This document shows positions 1 to 10,814 of a stretch of DNA of 64,000 bases, piece by piece. How positions within the stretch are numbered: the first letter of the stretch is position 1; each line of letters starts with the position of its first letter. The notes under the pieces were generated by a model. It searched no databases, was not told the origin of the DNA, and saw only the letters and a list, made by a program, of their open reading frames with translations. The translations under genes and the position numbers were made by a program. Source of the stretch: Ramlibacter pallidus (GTDB taxonomy: Bacteria > Pseudomonadota > Gammaproteobacteria > Burkholderiales > Burkholderiaceae_C); assembly GCF_015070875.1 (NCBI RefSeq), contig NZ_JADDIV010000001.1, positions 341,144 to 405,143 of the forward strand. Reading direction: 5' to 3'.

Positions 1-353
1 CACACGATGGTGGAATTGGCGCCCAGGGTGGCGCCCTTCTTCACCAGGGTGCGGCGGTATTCGTCCTTGCGCGTGACCGCCGAGCGCGGGTTGTACACGT
101 TGGTGAACACCATGCTGGGTCCGCAGAACACATCGTCCTCCAGCGTCACGGCGTCGTAGACCGACACGTTGTTCTGGATCTTGACGTTGTTGCCGATCCG
201 CACGTCGTTGCCCACGAAGACGTTCTGCCCGAGCGAGCAGCGCTCGCCGATGCGGGCGCCCCCGCACACGTGCACGAAGTGCCAGACCCGCGAGCCGTCG
301 CCGATCTGCGCGCCCTCGTCGACGATGGCGGAGGGATGGACCGAGTACGCCAT
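1..353 (-). CDS. WbpD/WlbB-type sugar-nucleotide N-acetyltransferase, 3' end beyond window
   Basis: This is the N-terminal 117 or so residues of a left-handed beta-helix acyltransferase. It begins [18 protein letters not shown] and shows repeated hexapeptide units (IGDGSR, IGERCS, IGNNVK). The family member WbpD/WlbB acetylates the 3-amino group of UDP-2-acetamido-3-amino-glucuronate in the cytoplasm, a late step towards UDP-diacetamido-uronic acids used in O-antigen or capsule. Its ATG overlaps the TGA of the upstream oxidoreductase by one base, so the two are translationally coupled. The reading frame is open to the window edge, and the remaining repeats are not visible. Other hexapeptide acetyltransferases cannot be excluded, but the neighbouring WbpB-type and TviB-type genes favour this assignment. 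Confidence 0.8.
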   Translation of the reverse strand, partial: MAYSVHPSAIVDEGAQIGDGSRVWHFVHVCGGARIGERCSLGQNVFVGNDVRIGNNVKIQNNVSVYDAVTLEDDVFCGPSMVFTNVYNPRSAVTRKDEYRRTLVKKGATLGANSTIV

Positions 354-1408
354 CAGAGCTCCAGCGGCAGGTTGACGCGCACGCCGTCGCGCGCCGATCG
401 GTAGGCCGCGATCAGCACCTCGAGCGACTTCAGGCCCTCGCGGCCGTCCACCTCCGGCACCGCCTTGCCGCGCATCACGTCGATGACGTTGCGGTAGTAG
501 AGCGGATGGCCGAAGCCGTAGACGCTCGTCGTCTCGTAGCTCGCCGTCTTGACGTCGGCGTCCTCGGGACGCTGGTCCTCGAATTCCCAATGCTGGATCT
601 CGTTGACGGCGACGCCGCCGACGCGCACGGTGCCCTTCTCGCCGAGGATGGTGATGCTGCCCTCGAAGTTCTTCGGGTAGGTGAGCATCGTCACGTTCAG
701 CGAGCCCATCGCGCCGCTGCGCCACTTGCACGTCAGCACGCCGGTGTCCTCGGCCTCGATGTCGCGCGCGAGGGTGCCGGTGTAGGCATGCAGGCTCTCG
801 ATCGGGCCGATCAGCCACTCCAGCAGGTCGACGTAGTGGCTCGCCTGGTTCATGAAGGCGCCGCCGTCCATTTCCCAGGTGCCGCGCCAGGCGGCCTGGT
901 CGTAGTAGCCCTGCTGCGGGCGCTGCCAGAAGACGTTCAGCGTCACCATGTAGATGCGGCCGAAGCGCTTCTGCTCCACGGCGCGCCGCAGCAGCTGCAG
1001 CGTGGCGTTGCGGCGGTTCTGCTTGACCACGAAGAGGTGCACGCCGGCCTCGTCGCAGTGGCGCACCATGCGCACGCCGTCCTCCCACTTGGTCGCCATC
1101 GGCTTCTCGGTGAGCACGTGGAAGCCGGCATGCGCGCACTTGACGGCGTGGCCGGGATGCACGCCGCTCGGGGTGGTCAGGATGACGATGTCGGCGTCGG
1201 TGTCGGCGAGCAGGTCGTCGATGTCCGCATACCCCTTGGCGCCCGTCGCCGCGACGGCGGCCTGCAGGGCGGCAGGATCGATGTCGCACACGCCCACGAG
1301 TTCCGCGTCGTCGGCGTGTTCCTGCAGGGAGGCGACGTGGTTCTTGGAGATGCGGCCGCAGCCGACCAGCGCGAAGCGGATCTTGCGGCCAGTGATGTGC
1401 TGGGTCAT
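353..1408 (-). CDS. wbpB: Gfo/Idh/MocA oxidoreductase, WbpB/WlbA-type UDP-GlcNAcA 3-dehydrogenase
   Basis: A 351-residue NAD-dependent oxidoreductase. The N-terminal Rossmann motif [10 protein letters not shown] is at residues 15-24 and the EKP motif is at 101-103; a Gfo/Idh/MocA C-terminal domain follows. WlbA/WbpB enzymes oxidise C3 of UDP-GlcNAc-uronate so that an aminotransferase (WbpE type) can act. The start MTQHITGRK was chosen because the homologous N-terminus begins there; the longer open frame runs into the upstream gene. It lies 14 bases downstream of the nucleotide-sugar dehydrogenase, which would supply its substrate, and is coupled to the acetyltransferase downstream. The aminotransferase that completes the pathway is not in view and may lie beyond the left edge. 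Confidence 0.85.
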   Translation of the reverse strand: MTQHITGRKIRFALVGCGRISKNHVASLQEHADDAELVGVCDIDPAALQAAVAATGAKGYADIDDLLADTDADIVILTTPSGVHPGHAVKCAHAGFHVLTEKPMATKWEDGVRMVRHCDEAGVHLFVVKQNRRNATLQLLRRAVEQKRFGRIYMVTLNVFWQRPQQGYYDQAAWRGTWEMDGGAFMNQASHYVDLLEWLIGPIESLHAYTGTLARDIEAEDTGVLTCKWRSGAMGSLNVTMLTYPKNFEGSITILGEKGTVRVGGVAVNEIQHWEFEDQRPEDADVKTASYETTSVYGFGHPLYYRNVIDVMRGKAVPEVDGREGLKSLEVLIAAYRSARDGVRVNLPLEL

Positions 1409-1422
1409 CGGGATCCTCGTGG

Positions 1423-2706
<1,284 letters not shown>

Positions 2707-2788
2707 TTCCGTCCCTTCAGATCTCTGCCTCGGCCAGGTCCCCGGCCTCTCTCGAGCGAGCCTCCGATTATCGCAGTTCAACTCGGCG

Positions 2789-3331
2789 CTACGCCAGCAG
2801 GTCCGCTTTGGCCAGCGGCACGGCCGCCCGGTCCCGCGCAGAGAGCACTGGTGGCCCGGACAGCGGCCAGGCGATGCCGATCGCGGCGTCGTCCCAGACG
2901 ATGCAACGCTCGTCCTGCGGGACGTAATGTGCCGTCAGCTTGTAAACCACGTCCGCCTCCGAAAGCGCCAGGCATCCATGGGCGAACCCCGGCGGGATCC
3001 ACAGCTGGCGGCGGTTGTCCGCGGTCAGTTCCATGCCGACCCAGCGCCCGAAGGTGGCCGAAGACCGGCGCAGGTCGACCGCGACGTCGAAAACCGCGCC
3101 GCGGACGACCCGGACGAGCTTTCCCTGCGGATGCGCCAGCTGGTAGTGGAGGCCGCGCAGCACGCCGCGCCTGGAAGTCGAGTGGTTGTCCTGGACGAAA
3201 TCCGCATCGACCCCCGTCGCGCGCAGGAAGGCCTGCCGGTTGTAGCTTTCGTAAAGGGCCCCGCGCTCGTCCCGGAACACCTCCGGCTCGATCACCACCA
3301 CTCCGGGAATGGCGGTGGGCGTGGCCTTCAT
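2789..3331 (-). CDS. rfbC: dTDP-4-dehydrorhamnose 3,5-epimerase
   Basis: A 180-residue cupin epimerase that converts dTDP-4-keto-6-deoxyglucose to the L-lyxo form, the third step of dTDP-L-rhamnose synthesis. The family signature RGLHYQ, with the catalytic His, follows an arginine-rich stretch, and the WIPPGFAHG motif comes later. Length is normal for RfbC/RmlC. The start [10 protein letters not shown] lies in an ATGA overlap with the stop of rfbA, so translation is coupled. It is the last of the four rhamnose genes, ordered B-D-A-C in transcription. Confidence 0.95.
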   Translation of the reverse strand: MKATPTAIPGVVVIEPEVFRDERGALYESYNRQAFLRATGVDADFVQDNHSTSRRGVLRGLHYQLAHPQGKLVRVVRGAVFDVAVDLRRSSATFGRWVGMELTADNRRQLWIPPGFAHGCLALSEADVVYKLTAHYVPQDERCIVWDDAAIGIAWPLSGPPVLSARDRAAVPLAKADLLA

Positions 3332-4218
3332 GGCCTCCTCCCGCCCTCGCGCAGGACCTGGAGCAGGTACTGGCCATAGCCGCTTTTCCGCAGGGGCTCC
3401 GCCAGGCGCTCGAGCTGGTCGTCGGGGATGAAGCCGGCGCGCCACGCGATCTCCTCGATGCAGGCGATCTTCAGGCCCTGCCGGCGCTCGAGGGTCGCGA
3501 TGAACTGGCCGGCGTCGAGCAGGCTGTCGTGCGTGCCCGTGTCCAGCCAGGCGTAACCCCGATGCATGATCTTGACCGTGAGCTGCCCCTTTTGCAGGTA
3601 CGCCTGGTTCACCGCGGTGATCTCGAGTTCCCCGCGTCCGCCGGGGCGGACGGCCCTGGCGATGTCGACCACCTGGTTGTCGTAGAAATACAGGCCGGTG
3701 ACGGCGTACGAACTCCTGGGCCGTTCGGGCTTCTCTTCGATGCTCCTGGCCTTCCCGTCGGGGTGGAAGTCCACCACGCCGTACCGCTGCGGGTCCTGGA
3801 CGTGGTAGGCGAAGACCGTGCCGCCATCGAGCTTCCGGTCCGCGTCGCGCAGCAGGGTGCCCAGTTCGTGGCCATAGAAGATGTTGTCGCCCAGCACGAG
3901 CGCCGACGGGGCGCCGCCCAGGAAGGACTCGCCGATCAGGAAGGACTGCGCGATGCCCTCGGGCCGGGGCTGCACGGCGTAGGAGATGCTGATCCCCCAC
4001 TGCGTGCCGTCGCCCAGGAGCTGCTGGAAACGGGGCGTGTCCTGCGGGGTGCTGATCACCAGCACGTCGCGGATGCCGGCCAGCATCAACGTGCTCAGGG
4101 GGTAGTACACCATCGGCTTGTCGTACACCGGCAGCAGCTGCTTGCTGACGGCGAGCGTCGCGGGGTGCAGGCGCGTGCCCGAGCCTCCTGCGAGGATGAT
4201 GCCTTTGCGTTGCGTCAT
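3328..4218 (-). CDS. rfbA: Glucose-1-phosphate thymidylyltransferase
   Basis: A 296-residue nucleotidyltransferase that makes dTDP-glucose from dTTP and glucose-1-phosphate, the first step of the rhamnose route. The nucleotide-binding signature [25 protein letters not shown] begins at residue 12 and includes the catalytic arginine and lysine; the [10 protein letters not shown] and EEKPERPRS segments are also typical of RmlA. Both ends overlap neighbours by ATGA, with rfbD upstream and rfbC downstream. Confidence 0.95.
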   Translation of the reverse strand: MTQRKGIILAGGSGTRLHPATLAVSKQLLPVYDKPMVYYPLSTLMLAGIRDVLVISTPQDTPRFQQLLGDGTQWGISISYAVQPRPEGIAQSFLIGESFLGGAPSALVLGDNIFYGHELGTLLRDADRKLDGGTVFAYHVQDPQRYGVVDFHPDGKARSIEEKPERPRSSYAVTGLYFYDNQVVDIARAVRPGGRGELEITAVNQAYLQKGQLTVKIMHRGYAWLDTGTHDSLLDAGQFIATLERRQGLKIACIEEIAWRAGFIPDDQLERLAEPLRKSGYGQYLLQVLREGGRRP

Positions 4219-5123
4219 GGAACGGCCGGTCTCAGGAGTTGGTCGAGGAGGCGGGCGACCCCCTGCTGCCAGGGGGGCAGCGACAGGCCGAAGGTCGCGC
4301 GGAATCGCGCGGTGTCCAGGCGGGAATTATCGGGGCGCCGGGCGGCGGCCGGAAAGGCCGTCGCCGGCACGCCCCTGACCTGCCCGACGCCGCACCTGAG
4401 ATTCTCCCCCGCCTGCCGCGCTTTGCCAACCACGAAGCGCGCGTACCCGTGCCAGGACGTTTCACCTCCCGCGCACACATGGTAGGTGCCCGAGCGGTCC
4501 GGCCTTTCGTGGAGCGTCCTGAGCGCGTGGGCGGTCACATCCGCGAGCAGGTCGGCTCCCGTCGGCGCGCCGTACTGGTCGTCGACGACGAGGAGCTCGT
4601 CACGCTCGGCCGCCAGCTGCAGCATCGTCGTGGCGAAGTTCCGGCCGTGCACGCCGTAGACCCAGCTGGTGCGCAGGACCAGGTGCCGGCTCGCGGCTTC
4701 CCGGACGCCGATTTCGCCCTCCAGCTTGCTGCGCCCGTACACGTTGAGGGGCCCTGGGGTATCGTCTTCCCGCCAGGGGCGGATGCCGCTGCCGTCGAAG
4801 ACGTAGTCCGTCGAATAGTGGACCATCGACGCGCCGACATCCTCCGCGGCGCGCGCCAGTGCCGCGGGCGCGAAGGCGTTCACCGTGCGGGCCAGCTCCG
4901 GCTCGGCTTCGGCCCGGTCGACGTCGGTGAAGGCGGCCGCGTTCACGACGGCATCGGGCCGCACCGCCCGCACGGTGCCGGCCAGTGCCTCGGGATCGCG
5001 GAAGTCGCCGTGCAGGCCGCCTGCCCCCTTCGCCCCGAGCGCCGTGACCTCCCCCAGCGGAGCGAGGCTGCGCTGCAATTCCCATCCCACCTGCCCGTTG
5101 CAGCCGAAGAGGAGGATCTTCAC
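4215..5123 (-). CDS. rfbD: dTDP-4-dehydrorhamnose reductase
   Basis: A 302-residue short-chain dehydrogenase-like enzyme that carries out the final NADPH reduction to dTDP-L-rhamnose. The N-terminal Rossmann motif FGCNGQVG and the catalytic YGRSK (Tyr-x3-Lys) are visible, as is STDYVFDG. Translation appears to begin at GTG (5123), seven bases after the rfbB stop; no ATG fits the expected [12 protein letters not shown] start. The end overlaps the rfbA start in ATGA. Confidence 0.92.
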   Translation of the reverse strand: MKILLFGCNGQVGWELQRSLAPLGEVTALGAKGAGGLHGDFRDPEALAGTVRAVRPDAVVNAAAFTDVDRAEAEPELARTVNAFAPAALARAAEDVGASMVHYSTDYVFDGSGIRPWREDDTPGPLNVYGRSKLEGEIGVREAASRHLVLRTSWVYGVHGRNFATTMLQLAAERDELLVVDDQYGAPTGADLLADVTAHALRTLHERPDRSGTYHVCAGGETSWHGYARFVVGKARQAGENLRCGVGQVRGVPATAFPAAARRPDNSRLDTARFRATFGLSLPPWQQGVARLLDQLLRPAVP

Positions 5124-5130
5124 GCCGGCC

Positions 5131-6195
5131 CTAGCCCGCCTGCCCGTACTGCCTCGCCATCCAGTCGCGGTAGGCGCCGCTCTGCGCACGCTCCACCCAG
5201 CCGGGATGGGCCAGGTACCACTCGACGGTCCTGCGCAGGCCCGTCTCGAAGGTCTCCAGGGGACGCCAGCCCAGCTCGCGCTCGATCTTGCCGGCGTCCA
5301 CTGCGTAGCGCCGGTCGTGCCCCGGGCGGTCGGGGACGAACTGGATCTGCCCGGCATGGCTGCCGCCATCGCCGCGGGGCCGCAGCTCGTCGAGCAGGGC
5401 GCAGACCGTGCGCACGACCTCGAGGTTGGACTTCTCGCTGCGCCCGCCGACGTTGTAGGTCTCGCCCGGCCGCCCCGCCTCCAGCACCAGGCGGATGGCG
5501 CTGCAGTGGTCGCCGACATAGAGCCAGTCCCGCACGTGCATGCCGTCGCCGTACACCGGCAACGGGCGCCCGGCCAGGCCGTTCACGATCATGAGGGGGA
5601 TCAGCTTCTCGGGGAAGTGGTGCGGGCCGTAGTTGTTGGAGCAGTTGGTGGTGAGGACCGGCAGCCCGTAGGTCTGGTGATACGCGCGCACCAGGTGGTC
5701 GCTGGCGGCCTTGCTCGCGGAGTACGGGCTGCTCGGCTCGTACCGGTGCTCCTCCGTGAAGGCCGGCGCCGCGGGAGACAGCGAACCATAGACTTCGTCC
5801 GTGGACACATGCAGCAGGCGGAACGCGGCCCGCTCCGCCTCCGGCAACGGCTCCAGGTACGCGCGGATCCCCTCCAGCAGGCGGAACGTCCCGACCACGT
5901 TCGTGTCGATGAAACTGCCCGGTGCGTGGATGGACCGGTCGACGTGGGATTCCGCGGCGAAATGGAGCACCGCGCGCGGCCGGTACTTCGCCAGCAGCTG
6001 CTCCACGAGCGGCTGGTCGCCGATGTCGCCCCGCACGAACACGTGCCTGCGGTCGCCCTCCAGCGAGGCCAGGTTGTCGGGATTGCCGGCGTAGGTGAGC
6101 TTGTCCAGGTTGACGACCGGTTCATCCGCCCGCGCCAGCCAGTCCAGGACGAAGTTCGAACCGATGAACCCGGCGCCGCCGGTCACGAGAATCAT
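5131..6195 (-). CDS. rfbB: dTDP-glucose 4,6-dehydratase
   Basis: A 354-residue extended SDR enzyme that forms dTDP-4-keto-6-deoxyglucose, the second step of dTDP-rhamnose synthesis. It shows [12 protein letters not shown] at residues 5-16, [19 protein letters not shown] and the catalytic YSASKA motif. It is the first gene of the rhamnose set, with AGGAGA about nine bases before the ATG. An 80-base gap separates it from the acyl-CoA reductase-like gene upstream on the same strand, so a promoter probably lies there. Length is normal. Confidence 0.95.
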   Translation of the reverse strand: MILVTGGAGFIGSNFVLDWLARADEPVVNLDKLTYAGNPDNLASLEGDRRHVFVRGDIGDQPLVEQLLAKYRPRAVLHFAAESHVDRSIHAPGSFIDTNVVGTFRLLEGIRAYLEPLPEAERAAFRLLHVSTDEVYGSLSPAAPAFTEEHRYEPSSPYSASKAASDHLVRAYHQTYGLPVLTTNCSNNYGPHHFPEKLIPLMIVNGLAGRPLPVYGDGMHVRDWLYVGDHCSAIRLVLEAGRPGETYNVGGRSEKSNLEVVRTVCALLDELRPRGDGGSHAGQIQFVPDRPGHDRRYAVDAGKIERELGWRPLETFETGLRRTVEWYLAHPGWVERAQSGAYRDWMARQYGQAG

Positions 6196-6275
6196 GAGAG
6201 AGCGTCTCCTGGGGGCAGGACGCGGCGGTCCTGGTGGTCCGGATTATCCACTCGGCGTGCGGACGGGCCGGCGCC

Positions 6276-8261
6276 TCAGAAGTGGATCCCCCGCATCATC
6301 TGCTGCAGCGCCACCGCCTCGGCCGACAACTGGGGCTTGCCGCTCTTGTCGCCCTTGGCCGCCGAGGAGTCGGGGAACATCCTGAAACTGGTGTTCATGG
6401 CGATCTGCGCCACCCGCGGCGTGAGCGCGTGCAGCAGCTGGCCCGCGATGCCCAGGCGGGTGGCGATGCGCACGGGCTTGGCCACGCAGGCTTCGGCCAC
6501 GAGGTCGGCGGCCTCTTCCGGCGCCAGGGTCGGCACGTTGTTGTAGATCTTGGTCGGCGCGATCATGGGCGTGCGCACCAGCGGCATGTTGATGGTGGTG
6601 AAGGTGATGCCCTGGTCCTGGTACTCGCTGGCGGCGCAACGCGTCCAGGCGTCCAGCGCAGCCTTCGACGCGACGTAAGCCGAGAAGCGCGGCGCGTTGG
6701 TCAGCACCCCGATCGAGCTGATGTTCACCACGTGGCCGCGCCGCTTTTCCACCATGGCCGGCAGCAGCCCCATCGTCACGCGCAGCGCGCCGAAGTAATT
6801 CAGCTGCATGGTGCGCTCGAAGTCGTGGAAGCGGTCGTAGCTGGCCTCGATCGCGCGGCGGATCGAGCGGCCCGCGTTGTTGATCAGGAAGTCGACGCCG
6901 CCGTGGTCGGCCAGCAGCTGCTGCACGAAGCGGTCGCAGTCGGCCATGTCCGCCAGGTCCGCCGGATAGGCGACGAAAGCGTAGCCCTTCGCCTCGGCCT
7001 CTCGGCAGGCCTCGTCCAGCTTGTCCTGGTCGCGGCCGCAGATGATGGTGGTGGCGCCGGCTTCGGCGAACTTGTGCGCCGCCGCGAGGCCGATGCCGGA
7101 GGAGCCGCCGGTGACGAGCACCACCTTGCCGCCCACGGTGCCGCGCAGCGTGCGGTCGATGTGCAGGTCGGGGTCGAGGTGGCGCTCCCAGTAGTCCCAC
7201 AGGCGCCAGGCGTAGTCCTTCAGGTCCGGCACCTCGATGCCCGTGCCCTTGAGCATCGCCTGCGCATCGCGGCTGTCGAAGCGGGTCGGGTAGTTCACGA
7301 ACGCGAGGATGTCCTCGGGCAGCCCGAGGTCCTTCATGATGGCGTTGCGCACCCGCCGCACCGGCGCGATCGCCATCAGCCCCTTCTTCACGCCGCGCGG
7401 GATGAAGCCCAGGAGCGCGGCGTTGATGAACAGGTTCATGCGCGGCGCGTGGGCGGCGCGGCTGAAGATGTCGAGGACGTCGCCCACGCGATAACCCTGA
7501 GGGTCCACCAGGTGGAAGCAGCGCTGGCCGATGTCCTTCTGGTGGCCAATGTGGTCGAGCGCGTCCACCACATAATCGACCGGCACGATGTTGACGCGCC
7601 CGCCCTCCAGTCCCACCGCCGGCATCCACGGCGGCAGCAGCTGGCGCATGCGCTGGATCAGCTTGAAGAAGTAGTAGGGCCCGTCGATCTTGTCCATCTC
7701 GCCGGTCCGGCTGTCGCCCACCACCATCGCCGGGCGGTAGACCGTCCACGGCACCTTGCTTTCCTTGCGCACGATCTTCTCGCTCTCGTGCTTGGTGGCG
7801 AAGTACGGATGGTCGATGTTCTCGGCCTCGTCGAACATGTCCTCGCGGAACACGCCTTCGTAGAGGCCGGCGGCCGCGATCGAGGAGACGTGGTGGAAGT
7901 GGCCGGCTTCGATGGCGCGCGCGAACTCCACGGTGTTGCGGGTGCCGTCGACGTTGACCTGCACCTGGCTCTCCTCGTCGGCCGCGAGGTCGTAGACCGC
8001 CGCGAGGTGGAAGAAGTGGTCCACCTGGCCCTTGAGCTTCTTCGTGTCTTCCGCCGACACGCCCAGCTTCTTCTGCGTGAGGTCGCCGAAGACCGGCACC
8101 GCGCGCGCGGGGGTGGCGCCCCACCATTCGCGCAGCGCGGCGACCTTGTCCTCGCTTTCGCGCCGGATCAGGAAGTGCACGACCGCGCCCTTGCGTTCGA
8201 GCAGCTTCCTCACGAGCCGCTTGCCGATGAAGCCGGTCGCGCCGGTCACGAAGTAGTGCAT
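6276..8261 (-). CDS. Two-domain SDR protein, fatty acyl-CoA reductase-like
   Basis: A 661-residue protein built of two Rossmann domains. The N-terminal extended-SDR domain has TGATGFIG (6-13) and YFATK (153-157). The C-terminal classical SDR domain has TGGSSGIG (384-391), NNAG (461-464) and YVASK (529-533). Length, domain order and recalled segments such as HFHHVSSIAAAGL and NISSIGVLTNAPRFSAYV match the alcohol-forming fatty acyl-CoA reductase of Marinobacter (Maqu_2220 type), which reduces acyl-CoA to fatty alcohol in two NADPH steps. Start MHYFVTG was chosen at the Rossmann strand. The phasin-like, WS/DGAT and acyl-CoA-binding genes nearby fit a role in wax-ester formation. Related two-domain SDR proteins are often annotated only as SDR oxidoreductase, so the substrate is inferred. 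Confidence 0.78.
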   Translation of the reverse strand: MHYFVTGATGFIGKRLVRKLLERKGAVVHFLIRRESEDKVAALREWWGATPARAVPVFGDLTQKKLGVSAEDTKKLKGQVDHFFHLAAVYDLAADEESQVQVNVDGTRNTVEFARAIEAGHFHHVSSIAAAGLYEGVFREDMFDEAENIDHPYFATKHESEKIVRKESKVPWTVYRPAMVVGDSRTGEMDKIDGPYYFFKLIQRMRQLLPPWMPAVGLEGGRVNIVPVDYVVDALDHIGHQKDIGQRCFHLVDPQGYRVGDVLDIFSRAAHAPRMNLFINAALLGFIPRGVKKGLMAIAPVRRVRNAIMKDLGLPEDILAFVNYPTRFDSRDAQAMLKGTGIEVPDLKDYAWRLWDYWERHLDPDLHIDRTLRGTVGGKVVLVTGGSSGIGLAAAHKFAEAGATTIICGRDQDKLDEACREAEAKGYAFVAYPADLADMADCDRFVQQLLADHGGVDFLINNAGRSIRRAIEASYDRFHDFERTMQLNYFGALRVTMGLLPAMVEKRRGHVVNISSIGVLTNAPRFSAYVASKAALDAWTRCAASEYQDQGITFTTINMPLVRTPMIAPTKIYNNVPTLAPEEAADLVAEACVAKPVRIATRLGIAGQLLHALTPRVAQIAMNTSFRMFPDSSAAKGDKSGKPQLSAEAVALQQMMRGIHF

Positions 8262-8394
8262 GGAAGCCCCTCCTGGATGGTCGGTGTCGTGGCGACGCAT
8301 TCTGCATTAGGAAGCCGCCCCTACACAGCCCGGGCGGCGGCGCTAAAGTGATGCTGCGGCCAAGCGCGGTGCCGCGCCAACCAGGAGAACACCG
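8262..8394. promoter_or_regulatory. Divergent intergenic region, acyl-CoA reductase / phasin-like gene
   Basis: These 133 bases separate two divergent genes and must hold both promoters. A dyad GCCGCCC...GGGCGGC with an 11-base centre lies at 8314-8338 and could be an operator or a hairpin. AACCAGGAGAAC supplies the ribosome-binding site of the plus-strand gene. No convincing -35/-10 pair was recognised by eye. Confidence 0.4.
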
Positions 8395-8919
8395 ATGGTC
8401 AAGAAACTGAAGAAGCAGGGCGGGGATTCCGCCGCCGAGAGCAAGCAGCTGGCGGGCACCGTCAAGGAATCGGCGCAGCAGATCTGGCTGGCCGGCCTGG
8501 GCGCCTTCTCCAAGGCGCAGGAGGAAGGCGGCAAGGTGTTCGAGGCGCTGGTCAAGGAAGGCGTCACGCTGCAGCGCCGCACCCAGTCGGTGGCCGAAGG
8601 CAAGCTGGCGGAAGCCACCAACCGCATGACCTCGATGGCCACCGACCTCTCGTCCAAGGCCTCGGGCCAGTGGGACAAGCTCGAAAGCATCTTCGAGGAG
8701 CGCGTCTCGCGGGCCCTGAAGAAGCTGGGCGTGCCCACCGCCCGCGAGATCGACGCGCTGACCGAGCGCGTCGAGGAACTCAATCGCACGGTCGCCGCCC
8801 TGCGTGGCGGAGCCGGCGCCACCGCGCGGGCGGCCCGCCCGGCCACCCGCAAGGCCGTCGCCAAGCGGCCGGCGGTGAAGGCCGCGGCCAAGCGCACCGC
8901 CCGCAAGGCGGGCCAGTGA
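8395..8919 (+). CDS. Phasin-like granule-associated protein (PhaI/PhaF family)
   Basis: A 174-residue protein of the polyhydroxyalkanoate granule-associated family. Residues of roughly 20-130 are amphipathic helix (QQIWLAGLGAFSKAQEEGGKVF is the family signature) with a heptad-like region at EIDALTERVEELNRTVAAL. The last 40 residues are an Ala/Lys/Arg-rich, histone-H1-like tail (KRPAVKAAAKRTARK), as in PhaF, where such a tail binds DNA. Phasins coat storage granules and control their size and segregation. It is divergent from the acyl-CoA reductase-like gene and 34 bases upstream of a patatin lipase. No PHA synthase is in view, so the granule may be PHA or neutral lipid. Confidence 0.85.
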   Translation: MVKKLKKQGGDSAAESKQLAGTVKESAQQIWLAGLGAFSKAQEEGGKVFEALVKEGVTLQRRTQSVAEGKLAEATNRMTSMATDLSSKASGQWDKLESIFEERVSRALKKLGVPTAREIDALTERVEELNRTVAALRGGAGATARAARPATRKAVAKRPAVKAAAKRTARKAGQ

Positions 8920-8953
8920 CGGGAGCGGGGCCGCGGCCCTACACTCGCGGTCG

Positions 8954-10117
8954 ATGAGCAAGGCCGCCCCCTCGCCGCGGATCGCCCTGGCGCTCGCCGG
9001 GGGCGGGCCGCTGGGCGCGATCTACGAGATCGGCGTGCTTTGCGCGCTGGAGGAGTCGCTGGAAGGCCTGGACCTCACCCGCCTGCGGCACTACGTCGGC
9101 GTTTCCGCCGGCGGTTTCATCGCGGCGGGCCTCGCCAACGGCGTGCGGCCGCGCGAGATGTGCGCCGCGTTCATCGAGAACAGCAGCCGCGGCGGCGAAG
9201 TGTTCGACCCGGCCTGGCTCACCGTGCCGGCCTATGGCGAATTCCTGGGCCGCGCCGCCCGCCTGCCGGGCCTGGCCGCTGCCGCCGGCTGGCAGGCCAG
9301 CTGGGGCGGCAAGCCGCTGCTGCAGGCGCTCGAGGGCCTTGCACCCGCCCTGCCCACCGGCCTGTTCTCCAACGACGAAGTGCACCGCCGGCTGCAATCC
9401 TTCTTCTCGCGCCCGGGGCGCAGCAACGACTTCCGCAGCCTCGGCGGCCGCCTGTCGCTGGTGGCCACCGAACTCGACACGGCGCAGCCGGTGGTGTTCG
9501 GCGCGCCCGGCTGGGACCACGTGCCCATCTCGCGCGCGGTGCAGGCCACGTGCGCCCTGCCCGGCCTGTTCCCGCCCGTGGAGATCGACGGCCGCTCGTT
9601 CGTCGACGGCGCGCTGACCAAGACCATGCACGCCTCCGCGGCCCTGCGGCAGGGCGTCGACCTGCTGGTCTGCGTGAACCCGCTGGTGCCCTTCGCGCGG
9701 CCCCGCATCGCGGCGGACGGCCTGGCCGCGGTCCTCAGCCAGTCGCTGCGCGCCATGATCCATTCGCGCATGGCCTTGGGCATGAAGCAGTACGCCACGG
9801 CGTATCCCGCGACCGACATCCTGCTGCTGGAGCCCGACGCGGCCGACGGCGAGCTGTTCGAGGCCAACACCTTCAGCTACGGCCAGCGACGCCGGATGGC
9901 CGAACATGCCTACCAGCGCGCCCGCGCCTGGCTGCGCACCCACGAGGCGCGCCTCGCGCCCCTGTTCGCCGCGCACGGCATCCGGCCGCGCGCCGAACGG
10001 CTGCACGACGACACGCGCGTCCTCGTTCCGGCGCGCCGTCCCCGCCGGCTCGGCGAGGCGGTGCGCCGCCTGCAGTCGGTGCTGGACGACCTCGACGCGA
10101 CGCTGCAGCCGGCCTGA
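8954..10117 (+). CDS. Patatin-like phospholipase / lipid acyl hydrolase
   Basis: A 387-residue patatin-family serine hydrolase with a Ser-Asp dyad. The oxyanion glycines are GGGPLG (16-21), the nucleophile elbow GVSAG has Ser51, and the DGA motif has Asp218. No signal peptide is evident, so it should act in the cytoplasm on lipid or on granule surfaces. It sits between the phasin-like gene and a TetR regulator whose ATG begins one base after its stop; these three probably form one transcript. Some patatins are PHA or storage-lipid depolymerases, which would fit the locus, but the substrate cannot be read from sequence. Confidence 0.88.
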   Translation: MSKAAPSPRIALALAGGGPLGAIYEIGVLCALEESLEGLDLTRLRHYVGVSAGGFIAAGLANGVRPREMCAAFIENSSRGGEVFDPAWLTVPAYGEFLGRAARLPGLAAAAGWQASWGGKPLLQALEGLAPALPTGLFSNDEVHRRLQSFFSRPGRSNDFRSLGGRLSLVATELDTAQPVVFGAPGWDHVPISRAVQATCALPGLFPPVEIDGRSFVDGALTKTMHASAALRQGVDLLVCVNPLVPFARPRIAADGLAAVLSQSLRAMIHSRMALGMKQYATAYPATDILLLEPDAADGELFEANTFSYGQRRRMAEHAYQRARAWLRTHEARLAPLFAAHGIRPRAERLHDDTRVLVPARRPRRLGEAVRRLQSVLDDLDATLQPA

Positions 10118-10118
10118 C

Positions 10119-10784
10119 ATGCCGAAGAAAGCCCCGCGCCGCACGGCCGAACGCATCCTCGAGGTGACGCTCGACCTGTTCAACCGCTTCGGCGAGCCCA
10201 ACGTGTCGACCACGCTGATCTCCGCAGAACTGAACATCAGCCCGGGCAACCTGTATTACCACTACCCGGCCAAGGACGAGCTGATCAACTCGCTGTTCGA
10301 CCGCTACGAGAAGGCGCTCGATGAACTGCTGCAGGCCGCCGCCGACGTGCGCAACGTGGAGGACGCTTGGTTCTTCCTGCACACGCTGTTCGAGCTGATC
10401 TGGCAGTACCGCTTCCTGTACCGCGACCTGAACGACCTGCTGTCCAAGAACCGCCGGCTGGAGACGCACTTCCAGGCCGTCCTGAAGGACAAGGCGCGCG
10501 CGATCCGCGCCATGCTCGACGGCATGAGCCGCTCCGGCGCGATCCGCATCGACGTGCGGGAGCTCGAGGCCACCGCGACGAGCATGGTGGTGGTGCTGAC
10601 CTACTGGCTGAGCTACGAGTACGTGCGCGACCCCCGGCACGCCCTGGAGCCCGAGGCCGCGCAGCAGGCGCTGCTGCGCGGTGCCCACCACGTGCTCCAT
10701 CTGCTGGTACCCTATCTCGAGACGGCACAACGCACGCACCTGCTGCAGCTGGCCGGCGCCTACGGAGGCCAGCGGGCGCCCTGA
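10119..10784 (+). CDS. TetR/AcrR family transcriptional regulator
   Basis: A 221-residue regulator with an N-terminal helix-turn-helix (RTAERILEVTLDLFNRFGEPNVSTTLISAELNIS, the recognition helix ending in GNLYYHYPAKDEL) and a helical C-terminal ligand domain. Start MPKKAPRRT follows the patatin stop by one base, so it is coupled to the lipid gene. TetR proteins next to lipid genes often sense acyl-CoA, so it may control this cluster; no ligand can be inferred. Its likely target is the divergent region at 8262-8394. Confidence 0.88.
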   Translation: MPKKAPRRTAERILEVTLDLFNRFGEPNVSTTLISAELNISPGNLYYHYPAKDELINSLFDRYEKALDELLQAAADVRNVEDAWFFLHTLFELIWQYRFLYRDLNDLLSKNRRLETHFQAVLKDKARAIRAMLDGMSRSGAIRIDVRELEATATSMVVVLTYWLSYEYVRDPRHALEPEAAQQALLRGAHHVLHLLVPYLETAQRTHLLQLAGAYGGQRAP

Positions 10785-10814
10785 AGCCGAGAGCGGCTGG
10801 AAGGAGACAGGCTC

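Noticed and set aside
6234..8351. A 705-codon plus-strand frame opposite the acyl-CoA reductase-like gene
   Set aside because: Shadow of a strongly supported two-domain SDR protein; no motif of its own.
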